64,000 nt of DNA from Smallanthus sonchifolius (GCA_023525975.1 CM042027.1:10186001-10250000); one strand, 5' to 3'; positions 12,501 through 25,025 are shown, counted from the stretch's first letter. Made by a program: numbers and translations. The notes: a model not told the origin generated them from the sequence alone.

Positions 12501-13944
12501 CTCTCTCTACACAGCTGGCAATTCCACTTGTGTACCCCAGGATGATAAGTATTCATGACCTTGATTTAAAGGTAAAGATATGAATTTTCTTTTAATTTCT
12601 TTGTATAGTGACTTACTTTGCTTCTTTTTTTTCCTGAGGTTACAGGAAACAGAGGGATCTGTTATTCCAGCTGTTATTCCTCTATCAAGTGAACAAGTGA
12701 ATGAAAGTGGAATCTATCTTCTTGAAAATGGCGAGGACTGCTTAATTTATATTGGAAGCACTGCAGATCCTGATACAGTGAGGCAACTGTTTGGCATTTC
12801 TTCTGTTGACGAAATTCCTAGTCAGGTACAACTCATTTACTTACGAACAAGTTGGTTTCGGTTGTGTTTTGTCTGAAACGGGTGAAAAATTAAAAATACT
12901 TAGTAGAGAGTTAAATAGGTCGAAGGGGTTGAAGTCGCCCAAAGTTTATTTTAATACATATAATCTTAGTCGTTCTTATTCAAAGATTAGAATAATTTTG
13001 TAATCAATAGTCCCAATTAGAACATTATTCTTTTATATACTTTTTAAGATGGACAAAATGTGTTTGTATCAACCAGACCCTGCATGTTTCGACCTGTACT
13101 CGAAAATTATTATTTACAACATTCGACCCACGTATTTCACCCATCTTTCCACTTTTGACATTTTTCTTTCTTAAGGTACATGATCATCTTACCGTGAAGT
13201 ACTTTATGAATTATAATAGATCCAACTGTATTAAACTTTTGACCTAATTAAGCGCCTTTTCTAAATTCCAAGGGAAGGTCTTGCACTTGAATTATTGAGA
13301 GACTAGAAAGGGCAAAATGGGTTAATTTGGGTTATATAATTGTACCGGTTCAATGGATAAAATTAGTAAAATTTATCTTAAAAGAAAAGGGCCAAATTGG
13401 TTTGTCACCCGAAGTATTAACACATTCTTGAATACTGTATTGGTTTATATATAAGGTATAGAACATCTATTGCTAATTTTCTTTTATATTCAGTTTGTAT
13501 TGCAACAACATGACAATCCTTTATCCAAGAAGCTAACTGATGTCATAAACGAGATCAGGAGCCAAAGATGCAATTATCTGCGGTTAGTTTGATGCTTGTT
13601 GCGTTTCTTTTAATTTTCTGGATCGGTTTTTTTGTTGATTGATATATTTTTTGTTGATATACAACACAATTTTGTTCTTGACATTGTTTTACTTCTTGCA
13701 GTTTAAAATTATGCAAGAAAGGAGACCCATCAGGTAACATAACATCACAAACCTCTTTTTTCCCTCTCTTTTCAGTTTCTTCATGCAAAAACACATTTAC
13801 ACTCACTTTTTTTGGCTTTTTTTTCTTTTGGTTTCAGGAGTTTTGTTTTTCTCATACATGGCGGAAGACAAGTCTCCAACTGGTCTCTCCTATGTCGAGT
13901 TTCTGGTGCATGTTCATCGACAAATACAAAGCAAAATGGCGTGA
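5480..13944 (+). CDS. SEC24: COPII coat cargo adaptor, SEC24 C/D-like
   Basis: Twenty-four exons: 5480-6259, 7081-7311, 7406-7480, 7561-7659, 7851-7962, 8081-8208, 8326-8445, 8565-8645, 8730-8807, 8960-9052, 9146-9200, 10830-10906, 11002-11073, 11193-11276, 11373-11492, 11581-11649, 11765-11842, 11932-12070, 12172-12336, 12426-12571, 12646-12825, 13494-13582, 13702-13733 and 13838-13944. Together they encode 1069 residues. Residues 1 to about 330 are a Pro/Gly-rich disordered arm containing MQNLQINRP. The Sec23/Sec24 zinc finger has Cys407, 410, 429 and 432. The trunk begins near 476 (RDPMPAVFFFLVDVSMNA). The beta-sandwich, helical and gelsolin parts follow to the C terminus. From memory it is closest to the Arabidopsis CEF / At4g32640 pair. 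It would work in the coat on ER exit vesicles with SEC23 and select cargo. ATG at 5480 is chosen because the next residues match that group. One donor (8209, GTTCGG) is weak. Confidence 0.96.
9481..9560. repeat. Compound (AT)n(GT)n microsatellite
   Basis: About 50 bp of alternating AT is followed directly by about 28 bp of alternating GT inside SEC24 intron 11, abutting the left end of the MULE-like element. Confidence 0.95.
9561..10772. mobile_element. MULE-like element with long inverted ends in SEC24 intron 11
   Basis: About 70 bp at the left (TGGTCTTTACTTTTGAGAAT ... CCTTTTGCCGC ... ACGGTTTTG) returns inverted at the right (10640-10755) with roughly four of five bases matching. Long imperfect inverted ends suit Mutator-like elements. 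The 1-kb interior has no long frame, but its GC content and gene-like composition (9790-10560) suggest captured host sequence. The target duplication is blurred by the microsatellite. The same right-end motif (GGACCATCGGTGTAATT) recurs at 40860-40876. Confidence 0.7.
12860..13410. mobile_element. hAT-like relics in SEC24 intron 21
   Basis: Two decayed pieces carry GGTGAAAAATT... and GGGCAAAATGGGTTAATTTG motifs and an interior like that in the URM1 and RECA3 introns. No intact ends or target duplications were found. Confidence 0.35.
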
Positions 13945-15725
13945 TGGATGTTATTTAACGCTCGAGTTTCGTTACAAATTCTGATAATATTTTTGTTGGA
14001 TCTTAGCTGAGCAAAGTATGGAAATCATAGGCCTTTTGGTTACTTTTTGTAGGTTGAATACTTAGTTTGGTTTGATTCCTTCTTTTTTTTTTACTGTAAG
14101 TGATATTCCTTCCTTCTGTTGTGTGTAAGTTACAATCTTCAAATTTTCTTTAAACATGAAATAAACTTTATACTATTATTGACAATGCAACTTTTTTGCT
14201 TTTATATATATTTTGTGATTTTAAAAGAAAAATATTTTTTTTGTTGGTATAACATTCTTTTAGTAAATTTCCAATCTCACAATAAGTTTTATCTATTTTC
14301 TTTATTTTGTCATTATTATTGAATAACATTTAGATGTATTTATTTTGCAAACATTTTTATCAAAATATATCGCTGTTCAAATATTGCATATAAAAGTATG
14401 GTGGGAGAACCATCAGACGATCAATCTTATTTCTAAGTAACTGTAACGCCAAGCAGTAAAACAAGAATGAAAAGAAATTGAGGTGATTAACATGCTTACA
14501 AATAGGGCTGGAAATTTGTGTCGGGTTAAGGTTGATGAGTGTGTATAACCCGACCCGATTAGTTAAACCCTAATTTATTCGTGCTTATTAAAATATTGTC
14601 ATTTGTATCAACAAATAATTACGAAAAGAGAAGCGAAAGAACCAAAGAACAACTGATATACTATGTGGTTGTTATTATCGGAACACCAACCCCAGAAGTA
14701 TACATCAGCCCCTGTCATATCATGCATGTCGTATGAGTCAGATAGGCGATATGACATAACGAAAAATGGTCATACTGGTCGTATGACTGTCATTGGTCAC
14801 ATCAGCCTTTCATGTTATATGGGCCGTACGATTTTGGCAAACATCACCTCATAAGTCATAAGGGCCATATAAAAATATCATATCCGTATGACCGTTTTCA
14901 CCATACATGCCGTGAAACCTCTGATGCCAGTATAGTGTGTCAACGGTGCATGTAACTATGTAACCTCTAAAAGAACAAAATCGTCCCATGTTTCAATCAG
15001 GCAACATACATTGGAAAGAGCCAGACTTTGGGATTTCTGAAAAAAATTACATTAAACAATATGCAACTTTGTTTAGTTTTAAACGGGTTGGAGGTTGGAA
15101 TAAATCGGTCAGGGTCAACCTGAACCTGAAATGTTATTAGACGAGTTTGGGGTGTCGACTGTCGACCACCCAAACCCGTATTACAACCCAGCCGATTTAT
15201 CCCATGCCGGTTTCCTTTCAGGTTTTCAGGTCAACGGCATTACTAAATCCTTTAAAGCCCATAGAGATGAGCAGTACCTACAGGGTTTTACAATCTAAGA
15301 AGCCATAGGTACAAGTTCGCTTCGGTTGGGGCTATCCTCCTTTATTGCTTGTAATAAATCACACATGATCAGCCTCTATACCCATAAGAATAACAAAACT
15401 ACCCAAGATTTCCCATTTCAAAACACAAGACAATGTTGGTAAATCATTAAATGATAAGTTTCTGCTGATAACCCATAAAAATGACACACATTATCCTACC
15501 AAATCACTATACTAGCATGATCATTCATTCATGAATCATCCCTACACTATGCCACACCAAACATGCCATGATCTTTGCTCATACCCCACAAAAATGCCCA
15601 GATTTCCAAGAATTTATATATATTTAAAAGCACAAAACAATTGTTGGTACATCATCAGAATATCAAATATCAAGCTAAAAAATTGGCAAAAGGAACAAAA
15701 TTCTAGATACCCATTGATCTCTCAC
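13945..15725. other. Intergenic region between SEC24 and the L1-domain gene
   Basis: It holds the SEC24 3' flank, AT-rich sequence to about 14400, a small relic near 14505 (TAGGGCTGGAAATTTGTG), CATATGAC-type palindromic words at 14720-14900 and the inverted repeat described separately at 15077-15216. I see no gene. The last 300 bases or so probably include the 3' UTR of the minus-strand gene that ends at 15726. Confidence 0.6.
15077..15216. repeat. Inverted repeat, MITE-like hairpin
   Basis: Left arm AAACGGGTTGG...AATAAATCGG pairs with right arm CCGATTTATCCCATGCCGGTTT. At the centre GTTTGGGGTGTCGAC pairs with GTCGACCACCCAAAC. The whole would fold into a long hairpin on either strand. Confidence 0.65.
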
Positions 15726-16535
15726 CTATTTTGTAACCATATCCCCATCCTTTTGATCAAGCTGATAAATTGGCAAAGCTAAAGAATCAAAAAACTTCAA
15801 ATGAAAAGATTTCACCCCTGCCCATTTCTTGGGCACCACCTGCACCACCCCACCCACAGCAGCCACCACATTATCCACAATCTCCTCCACTTTCATCCCT
15901 TCAAATTTACCAACTTTCACCACACTACAAGTCCCCTTGCTTAACCACAACAAAGAACAACAAAACCCCATCTCAATCTCCTCTTTCCAATCCCCATCTC
16001 GCCGTAAATCCACCGGCACCGGAATCTTTTTCTTCTTCTTGTAAAACACCTTACCCAGTATCTCCGGCAACATGTTGATTATCCTCCGGTCAGCCAAGAA
16101 AACATCAAATGAGTTTAAAAGTTCAACTTTTGACTCGAAAGATCGGTAATCTGATTTGAGCTTTGAGAGTTTGAGGATTTTCGAGATGGGTATGCCTAAA
16201 GATTTGATTTTTTGGTCAACGAAGTCAAAGGTTAGTTTTTGGGAGTTGGGTTTTGGCCGGTCGTCTATGATGAGGCAACTGCGGCAAGATTCCGGCGAGG
16301 TGCTGAGAGAGTGGGGAAAGGTTATCTTTTTAGGGCTTTTTGTGAAGTCTTTATGTGGGATTTTCTTGAGGGTTAAGAGAAGGTAGATGAAGTCATCAAC
16401 GTCGCCGGAAATTGGGGGTTTCTGATCGGAGATTTGTTTCTTTTTCCATTTAAGCAGAGAGGTCACTGCTTTTCGAATGGTTGGTTGAGGGATTCTACGG
16501 TTTGATTGATTGTCGCCGGAGTCGACTGCAGCCAT
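15726..16535 (-). CDS. Ribosomal protein L1p/L10e-domain nucleolar-type protein
   Basis: Intronless gene of 269 residues. The first 50 residues are basic and begin MAAVDSGDNQSNRR. An L1-like domain spans about residues 60-260. It includes the L1-type loop KKKKKIPVPVDLRRDGDW and the stretch GTCSVVKVGKFEGMKVEEIV. It ends with VPKKWAGVKSFHLKFFDSLA and LPIYQLDQ. This pattern matches plant proteins of the RSL1D1/UTP30-Cic1 type, which act in pre-rRNA processing rather than as the L1 protein itself. Those are usually similar or longer, so a short form is plausible. It is transcribed away from the pararetrovirus remnant. Domain call good; exact role inferred. Confidence 0.85.
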   Translation of the reverse strand: MAAVDSGDNQSNRRIPQPTIRKAVTSLLKWKKKQISDQKPPISGDVDDFIYLLLTLKKIPHKDFTKSPKKITFPHSLSTSPESCRSCLIIDDRPKPNSQKLTFDFVDQKIKSLGIPISKILKLSKLKSDYRSFESKVELLNSFDVFLADRRIINMLPEILGKVFYKKKKKIPVPVDLRRDGDWKEEIEMGFCCSLLWLSKGTCSVVKVGKFEGMKVEEIVDNVVAAVGGVVQVVPKKWAGVKSFHLKFFDSLALPIYQLDQKDGDMVTK

Positions 16536-16959
16536 GACTGACTCTCACCAGCGGCGCAGTGGTAGGGTTTTGGTATCTGTGGTGGGTTTTAAGTTTTACG
16601 TGAGGAAATGGGGTTTGGGAAGGCTTGAATACTTTTGGAAGATTTGCATAAAACTCCCCTCATTTATAACACATTCGCCATCCACCCCCTTTGATTAAAA
16701 AAAAAAGAGACAATAATACCCTTTTCATCTAAACCTAGTTGTCAATTTCAACATGGTGTTTTAGCTTTTGCCTTTGGTCATGACGTTTTACACGTAAGCG
16801 CCAATTTTCAATATGACGCATTTGCCCTTTTTTTTCTTTTGCCGTGTGTTGCGACATGGTGTTTTCTACACTTTCTTTGGTTTTGGTTCTTTCTAATGTA
16901 TCCTACCCCTATACGCACACACTTGTTAGGATTTGCCACATAATGGGTCTTTTATACTC

Positions 16960-17830
16960 TTGTTTTAAAGTAAATTATTTTAATAAACGTTTTTACTTGA
17001 GTATTATCAGTTCTTAACAAAAACCAGTTTGGTAATAAAATGTAATAGAACTTTTGACAGCTTTTTATAACTGCTAATAATTCATTTATATTAATACGAA
17101 ATCTTGTTTCTGTATAACTAAAAGTGGCAGAACAATATCTACAGATAATTTCATCAATTTTTTCTTTTTCAGAATCATATTCTATTTTTTAAGTACTCCG
17201 CTCCAATAATATTCTGATACATCCGTTTCTAAAATCAGACCATCTTTTTTCTTTAGGTAATTATAATTTTGGTAAGTTTTTACATTATTCTTTTATTTTT
17301 CTTACTTGGACTTCTAATTTTTTATCAAAACTAAATAGCCTATCTTTTTTAAGAACCTTTTGAAAAGGTTTTTTTAGTTCTACAAAACTTTTAATTAAAT
17401 TAGAAGTATAGTTTAATATACCAAGAAAACTTTATACATGTTTTTTATTAGCTTATCTATTTGGAAATGTTGAAACCTTTTCAAGAATATGACTTTGAAA
17501 TTCTATTTCTTTACCATCTATTTTCATTCCGAAGAAATTTGTTCTTGTAATAAATTAGTTTTTCTTTTTGATAAAGCTAATCCATGTTTACTACATGAAT
17601 TTGCAAAAAATATCAAAAGATGTTGTAACATCCTTTGATAAATTTAGAATATCATATATGTAGACAAATATAAAATCATAATCTCTAAATATAATCTCCA
17701 TGCCTTTTTTCTAATCCAAAAGACGTAACAAGAATGACAATATGAATGGCTTGTATTCTTTTGCATTAAAAAAAATGCACCTCGGTTATTCCAGAGAAAG
17801 ATGAACATTATATTTAGAGATTATAATTTT
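16960..17830 (-). mobile_element. Endogenous pararetrovirus remnant (Caulimoviridae-like pol part), broken
   Basis: Read on the minus strand, this AT-rich tract gives successive blocks like the reverse transcriptase and RNase H part of plant pararetrovirus polyproteins: the end of the polymerase palm and thumb at about 17350-17720 and an RNase H region at about 16970-17250. Several stop codons and frame changes interrupt it, and it lacks the rest of the genome, so it is not functional. A 20-bp segment (AATCTCTAAATATAATCTCC) recurs inverted near 17815. Family level is a judgement from pattern. Confidence 0.6.
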
Positions 17831-18877
17831 ATATTTTAAAGACTACCTTTGAGACAACTATCTGCTCTTCAATTCAAGTCTTACCGTTGCTATGTGTATG
17901 ATTCGTTGACGGAGACGTGACATGATTCCTATTGAAGATTTTGGACACGTATTGTGATGATTAAACACGTGATGTGAAGGTTTTATACACGTGTCATTTA
18001 CTCAGTTTTAAGTTTTAAAATTAAGCCCTCCATCTTAGTGCGTTATTTTATTTATAGATGTTATTATATAAATATTTAAGTGTTACAAATACAAAACCCA
18101 TCCTCTGATGGTTCTGTATATGAATGAACACAAACAAAAGCGTCGTTCGTTCAAAAGTGTTTGTGAGTGTACGGTAGTTTGTTCGTAATTGTTTGTTAGT
18201 TTATGTTCGTTGGCTACAAGTTTTTAATCTTTTAATTATTTTACCATTAAAGTTAAATTATTACATGTTCATTTGTATTTGTTTATGTTTATTTGTGTTG
18301 GTTTTTGTTCAGTTACAATGTTAAACAAAAGAACACGAACAAATTCATTTCCTTAACAAATAAACATGAACACAAAACTCCGTTCAGTCATGTATTCGTA
18401 AACCATTCTTTTTTCTCAATAAAAGCTTAACGAACAAACATGAACGTCTTATTCAGTTTGTTTACAACCCTAGCAATAATAACAAAAATAAATAAACCAA
18501 TTTAGTAGATCGGTATTATAATAAGTGCACTAGTTTACTGATCGACATAGACACTAAAGAATAATAAATTAGAGTTACATCTGGTGGTGCAAGTATATTT
18601 GCCTGATCACAAATATAAGAGCCCCAAGATATGGTAGTGGATAAACAACTTTCATATGCTCTACTGAACTCAGTTTTAAGCAATTTTCAACACAATATGA
18701 TATATTTAAACAACATACTACAAAAAAAAAGATTAATAATCTTGAATAACCATTTAGATCACAAGTCACATCTGTAAACAAATCTTGCAAAATTGGACCT
18801 AGAAATATGCAATTGCACCCTATTGAATAACCTTAAATCGAACATCAACGGTATAACAAGAAGATTTGGGACAAATT
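17831..18877. other. Intergenic region upstream of the UTP7 3' end
   Basis: 17831-18098 is AT-rich with repeated (G/A)ACACGTG(A/T) words (17935-17995). 18100-18472 is a hAT-family relic (separate entry). 18473-18877 is the 3' flank of the minus-strand UTP7 gene and probably includes its 3' UTR. No gene was recognised. Confidence 0.5.
18100..18472. mobile_element. Truncated hAT-family element
   Basis: Its right end, GTTTACAACCCTA, is the inverse of the terminus of the intact element at 26319-26883, and the interior shares GTTCGTTC / GAACACGAAC words. The left end is missing or too diverged to find, so no target duplication can be read. Confidence 0.6.
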
Positions 18878-21800
18878 TCAAGTTGTTTTTCTGCTAACAA
18901 ACGGCTGCAAAGCGACAGGCAGTTCGCTGGCGTCTGTCGTCCTCTTTTGCTTCTTTTTCATCACTCCATCCTCCTTATTTTGCTCTACAAACGACCTTTT
19001 CGCTAGTTCTATTCCTTCTTGTTTCTTCCTTGTCACCTTACTTGGTTTACTCCTGCCTTTTGTTTTCTTCTTTAGAGGAACATTCTTGGCGGCAACAATG
19101 GCGGCTGCCTTCTCCGCCTCTATTTCGTGTTGTTTCGGCTTCTCTTTCTTCTTAGTATTCCTCAAATTCCCAATTTGTGTGGGGTCCAGCATGATGGACT
19201 CTGGTGGAAGCTTATCAAGAAGAACCCGCACTTCCTTCTCTCTCCTCTGTTTAGAGGTCTCATACGGGTTGGCAACCCATGAATCAAAATTGGGTTCTCC
19301 GGATCCAGGAATAAGAATCGAAGACAGCCCGTTTGAATGTCCTATGCCCAAAACATCTTCATACGGTCTAAACAAAACTTTATTAACTTGGTAACCTTTT
19401 GCCATGGTATGAATCATATACCGACTGTATTCCTGTGAATCAGAAGCTGCCAAAACTTGTACAAACGATCCCGTTGAGGTGGCAAGCATACCCTTTTGAC
19501 TAAAATCAAGTGATTTTGCAAGACCCGGTAGGGTTTGAATAGCCTCATATTTCCTTAAATCCCAAATTTTCAGTTTCTTGTCCATGCCAGCTGTGGCCAT
19601 GAGATGACCGTTTGGATGAAATGCAATGGCGGTGACTGGACCACGGTGGCAAAGCATCTTGACAAGTGGCGCTGGAGTAGTGGGCTTCCACATGCTTACT
19701 GTACCGCCAGAGTGGCCTGATGTGAGTACACTGTTGTATGGGTTGAGTTGTAAAACATCTGAACGACCAAGGCCACTACGGTAATTTCCAATCATTTGGC
19801 CGGTGGTGATATCTTGGTAATGCAGATGCCCAAATTTGTTTATGGATGATAAAAGAAAGTGGTTTTTGAGAAACTGAAGCTTTAATACAGCACCATGTTC
19901 CTAAAGGGAAATAATCAGCCAATTATAAATGTAAAACAGAAGTTGTCAAAATATTCAACCTAGTGGTGACAAACTGGTAATTTCAACCTATTTAGATGAA
20001 TATAGACCAAATTTGGGTTTTGATGTTTTGTCATCAATAAAATATAATAAGTAGATTAAACAATTCAATAACAGTCACTTTCATAGACTAAAACTACTTC
20101 CAGAGAGTCCAAAGTACTAACCTTAAGACAATGAAGTTCTGTGCCTGCCCGATTATAAATGTAAGTGTACCTGTAGATCGCCAAATTGATATTAATCATT
20201 GTGTATTCAATGATTTATCTCATGTATGTTCAAAGATATACAATAACACATGGTAAACTTGATAGCAAAAAAAGAGGCATTACTTCTTCTGTGCAGCAGC
20301 AAAGAAGAACTCATTGTGCAAAAACACCACGTCACGCACAGTTTCCCTAACCTACAAGAAGTATTCAACTTTCATCTTCAGAACAGAATTGAAAAGAAAG
20401 CTAGAATGAAACTATATACTCCATTCCAAAATTAATGGTGAATTGGTGATTAGAGTATTAAACATTTAGCAGACATTAAAATGTTGATAACTTGAGATCT
20501 ATCATACCTGCATGTCTTTAATAGGTTTTAAAGTATGCAAGTCGATAATTGTCAGGTGGCCTTTGCGCCCTGCTGACACCATATATCGACCACTTGAGGT
20601 GTAATCTAGAGTGTAAGGGCCAAGATCTGTTCATGCAGATAATAGAAAGAAAAGTAATCAGAAAAAAAATAGAAAAGAAATCGTAACAAAGAGGGTTCTA
20701 ACATATATATTTTGTTATCCACTTGAAGTCACAATGATTAGTTTAAATGTTTGAATAAACAAGTAATGTTTCTAATAATCTGGTTACTTAACAAGTCAAC
20801 TGATGAGTAGTTGCATATCAACTGCAACAAAAGTAAAAATTTGTGGGTGGAAATATATTACTCATTTAATGTTACTTTAGAACCTAAACTGAGAGACTTC
20901 TATTTCCACAACACAAACCTTCTCTGCTTTATCCACACTAATGTCCTTTCTATGTAATGTTATCTATTGATTCCTTAAATAATCAAAATTGGCCAAACAC
21001 TAAACATTCTGATTATTACAACTTAAAACAGTAGAACACATCCAAACACTACTTTCTATAGCACTCTTTAATTTTCACTATCGCCAATTCTTTGCATCTG
21101 ATGGTTTAATATCACATAATCACTTTCAAATCTTACATCAAAACACCCCCCATACATGGAACTAACTTTGTAAACACGATTCTATCCCTTAATGTAATAC
21201 TCGAGTTTAGCAAAACAATTAGTAACAATTAGAGTAGAGGTGCAGACCTGGTAAAACAAGATCAAACTGATTCTTTCTACTGGCAACATCAACTTCATTA
21301 GCAATTGATTGTTGGCTAAACCTCCATGTTTTCTCAAGGCCATCAGGTTCTAGCCGGCCTTCCTCAGTTTGCATAAGCCACTAAACAAAAAACAGAATAT
21401 GTAAATAAGTGTCAGATATATATACGTTTAACAAAGCAAATAGTGAATCTTTCAAATGTATTTAGGAGGTTGTTTGGATGTTGCTTTCGAAGTGATCAAT
21501 ACAACTACAAAAAAAATCAAAATCAGATGACCATAGGATACAATTAGTTGACTAGAGATGTTAATAAGTAGTATTAACAATTAGTTTTCTTACAGAAGCT
21601 TCTTCCCTTAATCTCCAAATCTTTTCATATCAACCCAAAATAATCAAAAACTCATAATCCTCATTACTGTTACCCAAACACCACACATCCAAATACCCCT
21701 ATAATTAACAAACATTCAAGCAACATGCTATATTTTCACCTTCTCAGCCTTAGCAGCAGCATTTGCAGACTTCTTGAACAGGTCTTCTTTATTTGCAAGC

Positions 21801-22217
21801 TGACCCTTCAACTTTTTGTCTTTCAAAGACTGCAAAAATCAAAGTAATTTTCAGAATCCAACATACACAAAACTTGAATGAAAAGCATCAGAAATTCAGT
21901 GAAATATTATGATACCTCCAAATCAGCACCTTCACCCCTCTGGTACTTCTTTACTTTGATTTCAAGCTCATCAGAAACATCCTGGAAAACATAATCGCAT
22001 TAAACTGAATCGGTATCGTACAGAATCGATTAGGATGTAAAGTAAAGAGTAGCTACATATGTATTCAAATTAAACTAAAATAATCAACAGTAATTAAGAA
22101 TTATACAGAAATTTAACGACATCAATTCATTTGCTCAACATTTATAAATTACATGAAAGAAGGTTAAATACTTGGGTCAAAACTTAGGATCTTAGTGAGA
22201 CATACATGTATCTCCAT
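18878..22217 (-). CDS. UTP7: U3 snoRNP-associated WD40 protein UTP7 / WDR46
   Basis: Eight exons on the minus strand: 22206-22217, 21916-21981, 21740-21829, 21248-21380, 20508-20626, 20284-20351, 20122-20170 and 18878-19900, giving 519 residues. All introns are GT-AG with matching phase. The first coding exon is only four codons (MEIH). A Lys-rich N-terminal arm (residues 5-60) precedes WD40 blades from about 130. These include LGPYTLDYTSSGRYMVSAG, AVLKLQFLKNHFLLSSINK and HPNGHLMATAGMDKKLKIWD. The BING4CT region (about 350-430) contains IPGSGEPNFDSWVANPYETS. A basic tail near 455-470 (KKKTKGRSKPSKVTRKK) fits nucleolar import. In yeast and animals this protein belongs to the small-subunit processome acting on the 18S rRNA precursor. 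Identification rests on the domain order and BING4CT motif. Confidence 0.95.
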
Positions 22218-22629
22218 TTCGAATTGATATTATTCGGCGGTGGATGAAGACACGATGATTGAACGGGGACGATGCCGGAGACGGAGATGGAGACTAGGGT
22301 TTCCAACGGTGGGCCGGTTAAAAGGTTTATGTAGGAAAAACCCTAATAAGTCTGTTATTGTTTCTCTTTAATTAATTAAAAAATAAAGGGTAGGTTTTTA
22401 ACTGATGATGAATAAATATTAATATTATTTCGTTTAGAAATTTGTATATTTTTTGCATAAAATTTATTTAAACTCGTATGTATCAAAATCTTCCTGTCAC
22501 ATTTTTCTAGCCTGGTAATTTGGATTTACATACTTAAATGTTTGGATTAAAATATAATTTGTATAATTTAAGAACATATAACTTAATTATTAAAAAACGA
22601 AGTAACTATTTTATAGCAGTCATTATAAA

Positions 22630-22916
22630 TCTATACTAATAAATAAATGTTTAAGTTGGACATTTGTTACTTTCTCATGCCTTCTCACATTGATTTTCCC
22701 GCTTATCTCTCCTAATAAATATACATGTATCTTATTAAATAATAATGATAACAAATATATTATCAAAGAAAAATACTAATTTGTATATACACACATTTTC
22801 ACTTGATATATCGCGAGAAAATCATAATATTCTGACAAGTTATGATGTATTGACAAATTTATAAGTTATATCGTTTTCAATATACAACACATGTAATACA
22901 CGGGATTCTAACCTAG
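22630..22916 (+). mobile_element. Non-autonomous Helitron, 287 bp
   Basis: It starts TCTATACTAATAAATAAATG after a host A and ends ATACACGGGATTCTAACCTAG before a host T. The 5'-TC, the 3'-CTAG and the A/T target fit Helitron rules. The hairpin before CTAG is weak (TGTAATACA). Confidence 0.7.
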
Positions 22917-23744
22917 TAGATAATAAAGAAATGGTAAAAATAATGGTATATTTTCTTATAAATTAAATTTTACTTTTATATTAAACGCTTAATAAATATT
23001 TAACATTTTAACTTGTAAAAATTTCTAAAGAATGTGCAAAATGGTTGAGTATGTAATTAGTAAACCCACAATTCACAAGGTCGGTGAGTTTTCATCGCAT
23101 AACACGTGGTGCATTTTTCGATCAAATTTTCTTTTCTTTTTCTGGAAAAGGTTTGCGTTTAAATCTTTTCATTATTCTCATATTCAAACTAACGATTGTG
23201 TTAAGAGGAGTTGGTAAGGACTATTGTAATGAATTTGGTGCCATCATTTCGGTCCCCGTCTCATACAACTTTTTTTTAATTTGACTTTTATTCAATTAAA
23301 TTACTTTTATAAAATTCTTATACCACGACGTTTGCGACATAATAATGTATTTTATAAATTTTTCAATCTTCATAACCGATCCATAGTAACTCCATATGTG
23401 TCTTTTAATCGTACTGCCCTGCAGTACCGTGAAAAATGAGACCGACACCAATTGAAAAACATTAATACCGTTATATAACCGTCTTTTATATATGTTTCGA
23501 TCTCTACAATTGAGTCGCCGTAACTTCATACATTTATTTTATGTATTTAACCTCGAAACTTTTTTTTACTTAACCACGTTAATGACACTGTCTAAACCAT
23601 TTAAGATCCGTCTCTCGCCGCGAAGCGCGGAGCAAAATTTCTAATTTTAAATAAAATTAATTCTAATTCAAATGCCGAATTCTCTAATATAGATAATTTG
23701 ACATTACTAAATTCTATTAGTTCAGTGAAGTTTATTTGGTTCCC

Positions 23745-23792
23745 CCAAAAGACGATGACGATGACGATGACGATGATGATGATGATGATGAA
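23745..23792. repeat. GAT/GAC trinucleotide microsatellite
   Basis: Tandem GACGAT units turn into GATGAT units, ending just upstream of the hAT element at 23813. Confidence 0.9.
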
Positions 23793-23812
23793 CCTTGCTG
23801 GAATAGAATTAT

Positions 23813-24234
23813 TAGGGGTGTTCAAAAAATCCAAAACTGAACCCAAACTATCCTAAAATCTGAATCTAAATCCGAATTATACGAAAATTTGGATATTCTA
23901 AATTTCATATTCGGATTCGGATAGTGATTTTCGGATATTTCGGATAATTCGGATATCCGATATCCGAAATATTATATTTATATACTTTTTAAAAAAAAAT
24001 TTATTATTTAAAAATAAGAAAGTTTGAATCAAAACCCGATATATTATATTTATATATTTTTATATGTATATTTTTTTATGTTTTATAAGGTTTTTAATTG
24101 TTTATATAATTTATATTTTAATATTTTTTTATTTTTTTGATTTTCGGATATCCGAATCCGTATCCGAAATTTCGGATTCGGATAGTGAAATCCTCTATCC
24201 GAAAATTTCGGATATCTGACTTTGAACACCCCTA
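23813..24234. mobile_element. Non-autonomous hAT element, 422 bp, perfect TSD
   Basis: Termini TAGGGGTGTTCAAA and TTTGAACACCCCTA are inverse of each other. The flanks carry a perfect 8-bp duplication AGAATTAT (23805-23812 and 24235-24242). The subterminal parts repeat CGGATATCCGAA in both orientations. The middle is AT-rich and noncoding. Confidence 0.93.
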
Positions 24235-24242
24235 AGAATTAT

Positions 24243-25025
24243 AATTATAAACTAAAATTAAAATGAAACTTGAGGGAATAGTGTAGTTTCCATTTTTTCA
24301 AATTTGATCACTAAAGTTTTTTTTTCATACTTTGAAAGAAGTAAGAAGTAATAGTTAACTTTTTATTCTTTTCATTTCTACCACCAAACTTTTGTTTTTT
24401 TTTTACTTTTTCAACATTTTCATTTTCAACCCTCATACTATATTATATACGTTTTTAGCCCGTTTCATTTTCTATTAATTTTGTTTTCCTTTAACAACTT
24501 TCGTTCGTTAACTTTTTTCAAAATACGAAGGGGCGCGGTGGTTTTTGATTTTTTTTGTCAACGTTCCGATATAATTTTTTTTAAACGGAGTTGTATTCAA
24601 AATCTAAGGGTTTTTTTATCGTTACCTATAGGGAGAGCCGTTACCGTTGTCGTACCGTGACGAGTCGAACCTGTTATGTGCGAACAACATCATTTTCGAT
24701 ATTCATATTATTGGAAACCATATCGGTATTCGCTTTTATGGTTTTCGACGACCCGATCCATTATTATTTTTTTATTATTTAGTTTTATGTTTCTCTTTGA
24801 TTAATATTATTTTTATCATTTCACTTACGTTTTAAAATTGACAAAGTTCTGCTTTAAATTTTATTGAAAACGGAGTTATATTCAAATTCGAGTGTTTTTT
24901 TCGTATCATACACTATAACGAGTCTACGATTCGATTTAAGTTTTATCCGCGCAAACGAGTCAAACCAATAACGACCAGACTCCCGCCGCGAAACGCGGGA
25001 GTTAAAAACTAGAGTTACACAATTA
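24243..25025. mobile_element. Helitron-like fragment with GC hairpin end
   Basis: The right end holds a strong hairpin CTCCCGC-CGCGAAAC-GCGGGAG (24980-25001), then TTAAAAACTAG (ending at 25012). This is the layout of a Helitron 3' terminus, although the next base is A and not T. Similar hairpin sequences occur at 23614-23636 (CTCGCCGCGAAGCGCGGAGC) and 25325-25347. The 5' end was not found, so the extent is approximate. Confidence 0.5.

Noticed and set aside
14720..14900. Regulatory palindromes (CATATGAC / GTCATACG words)
   Set aside because: The words are scattered, without regular spacing or a nearby start that they would control.
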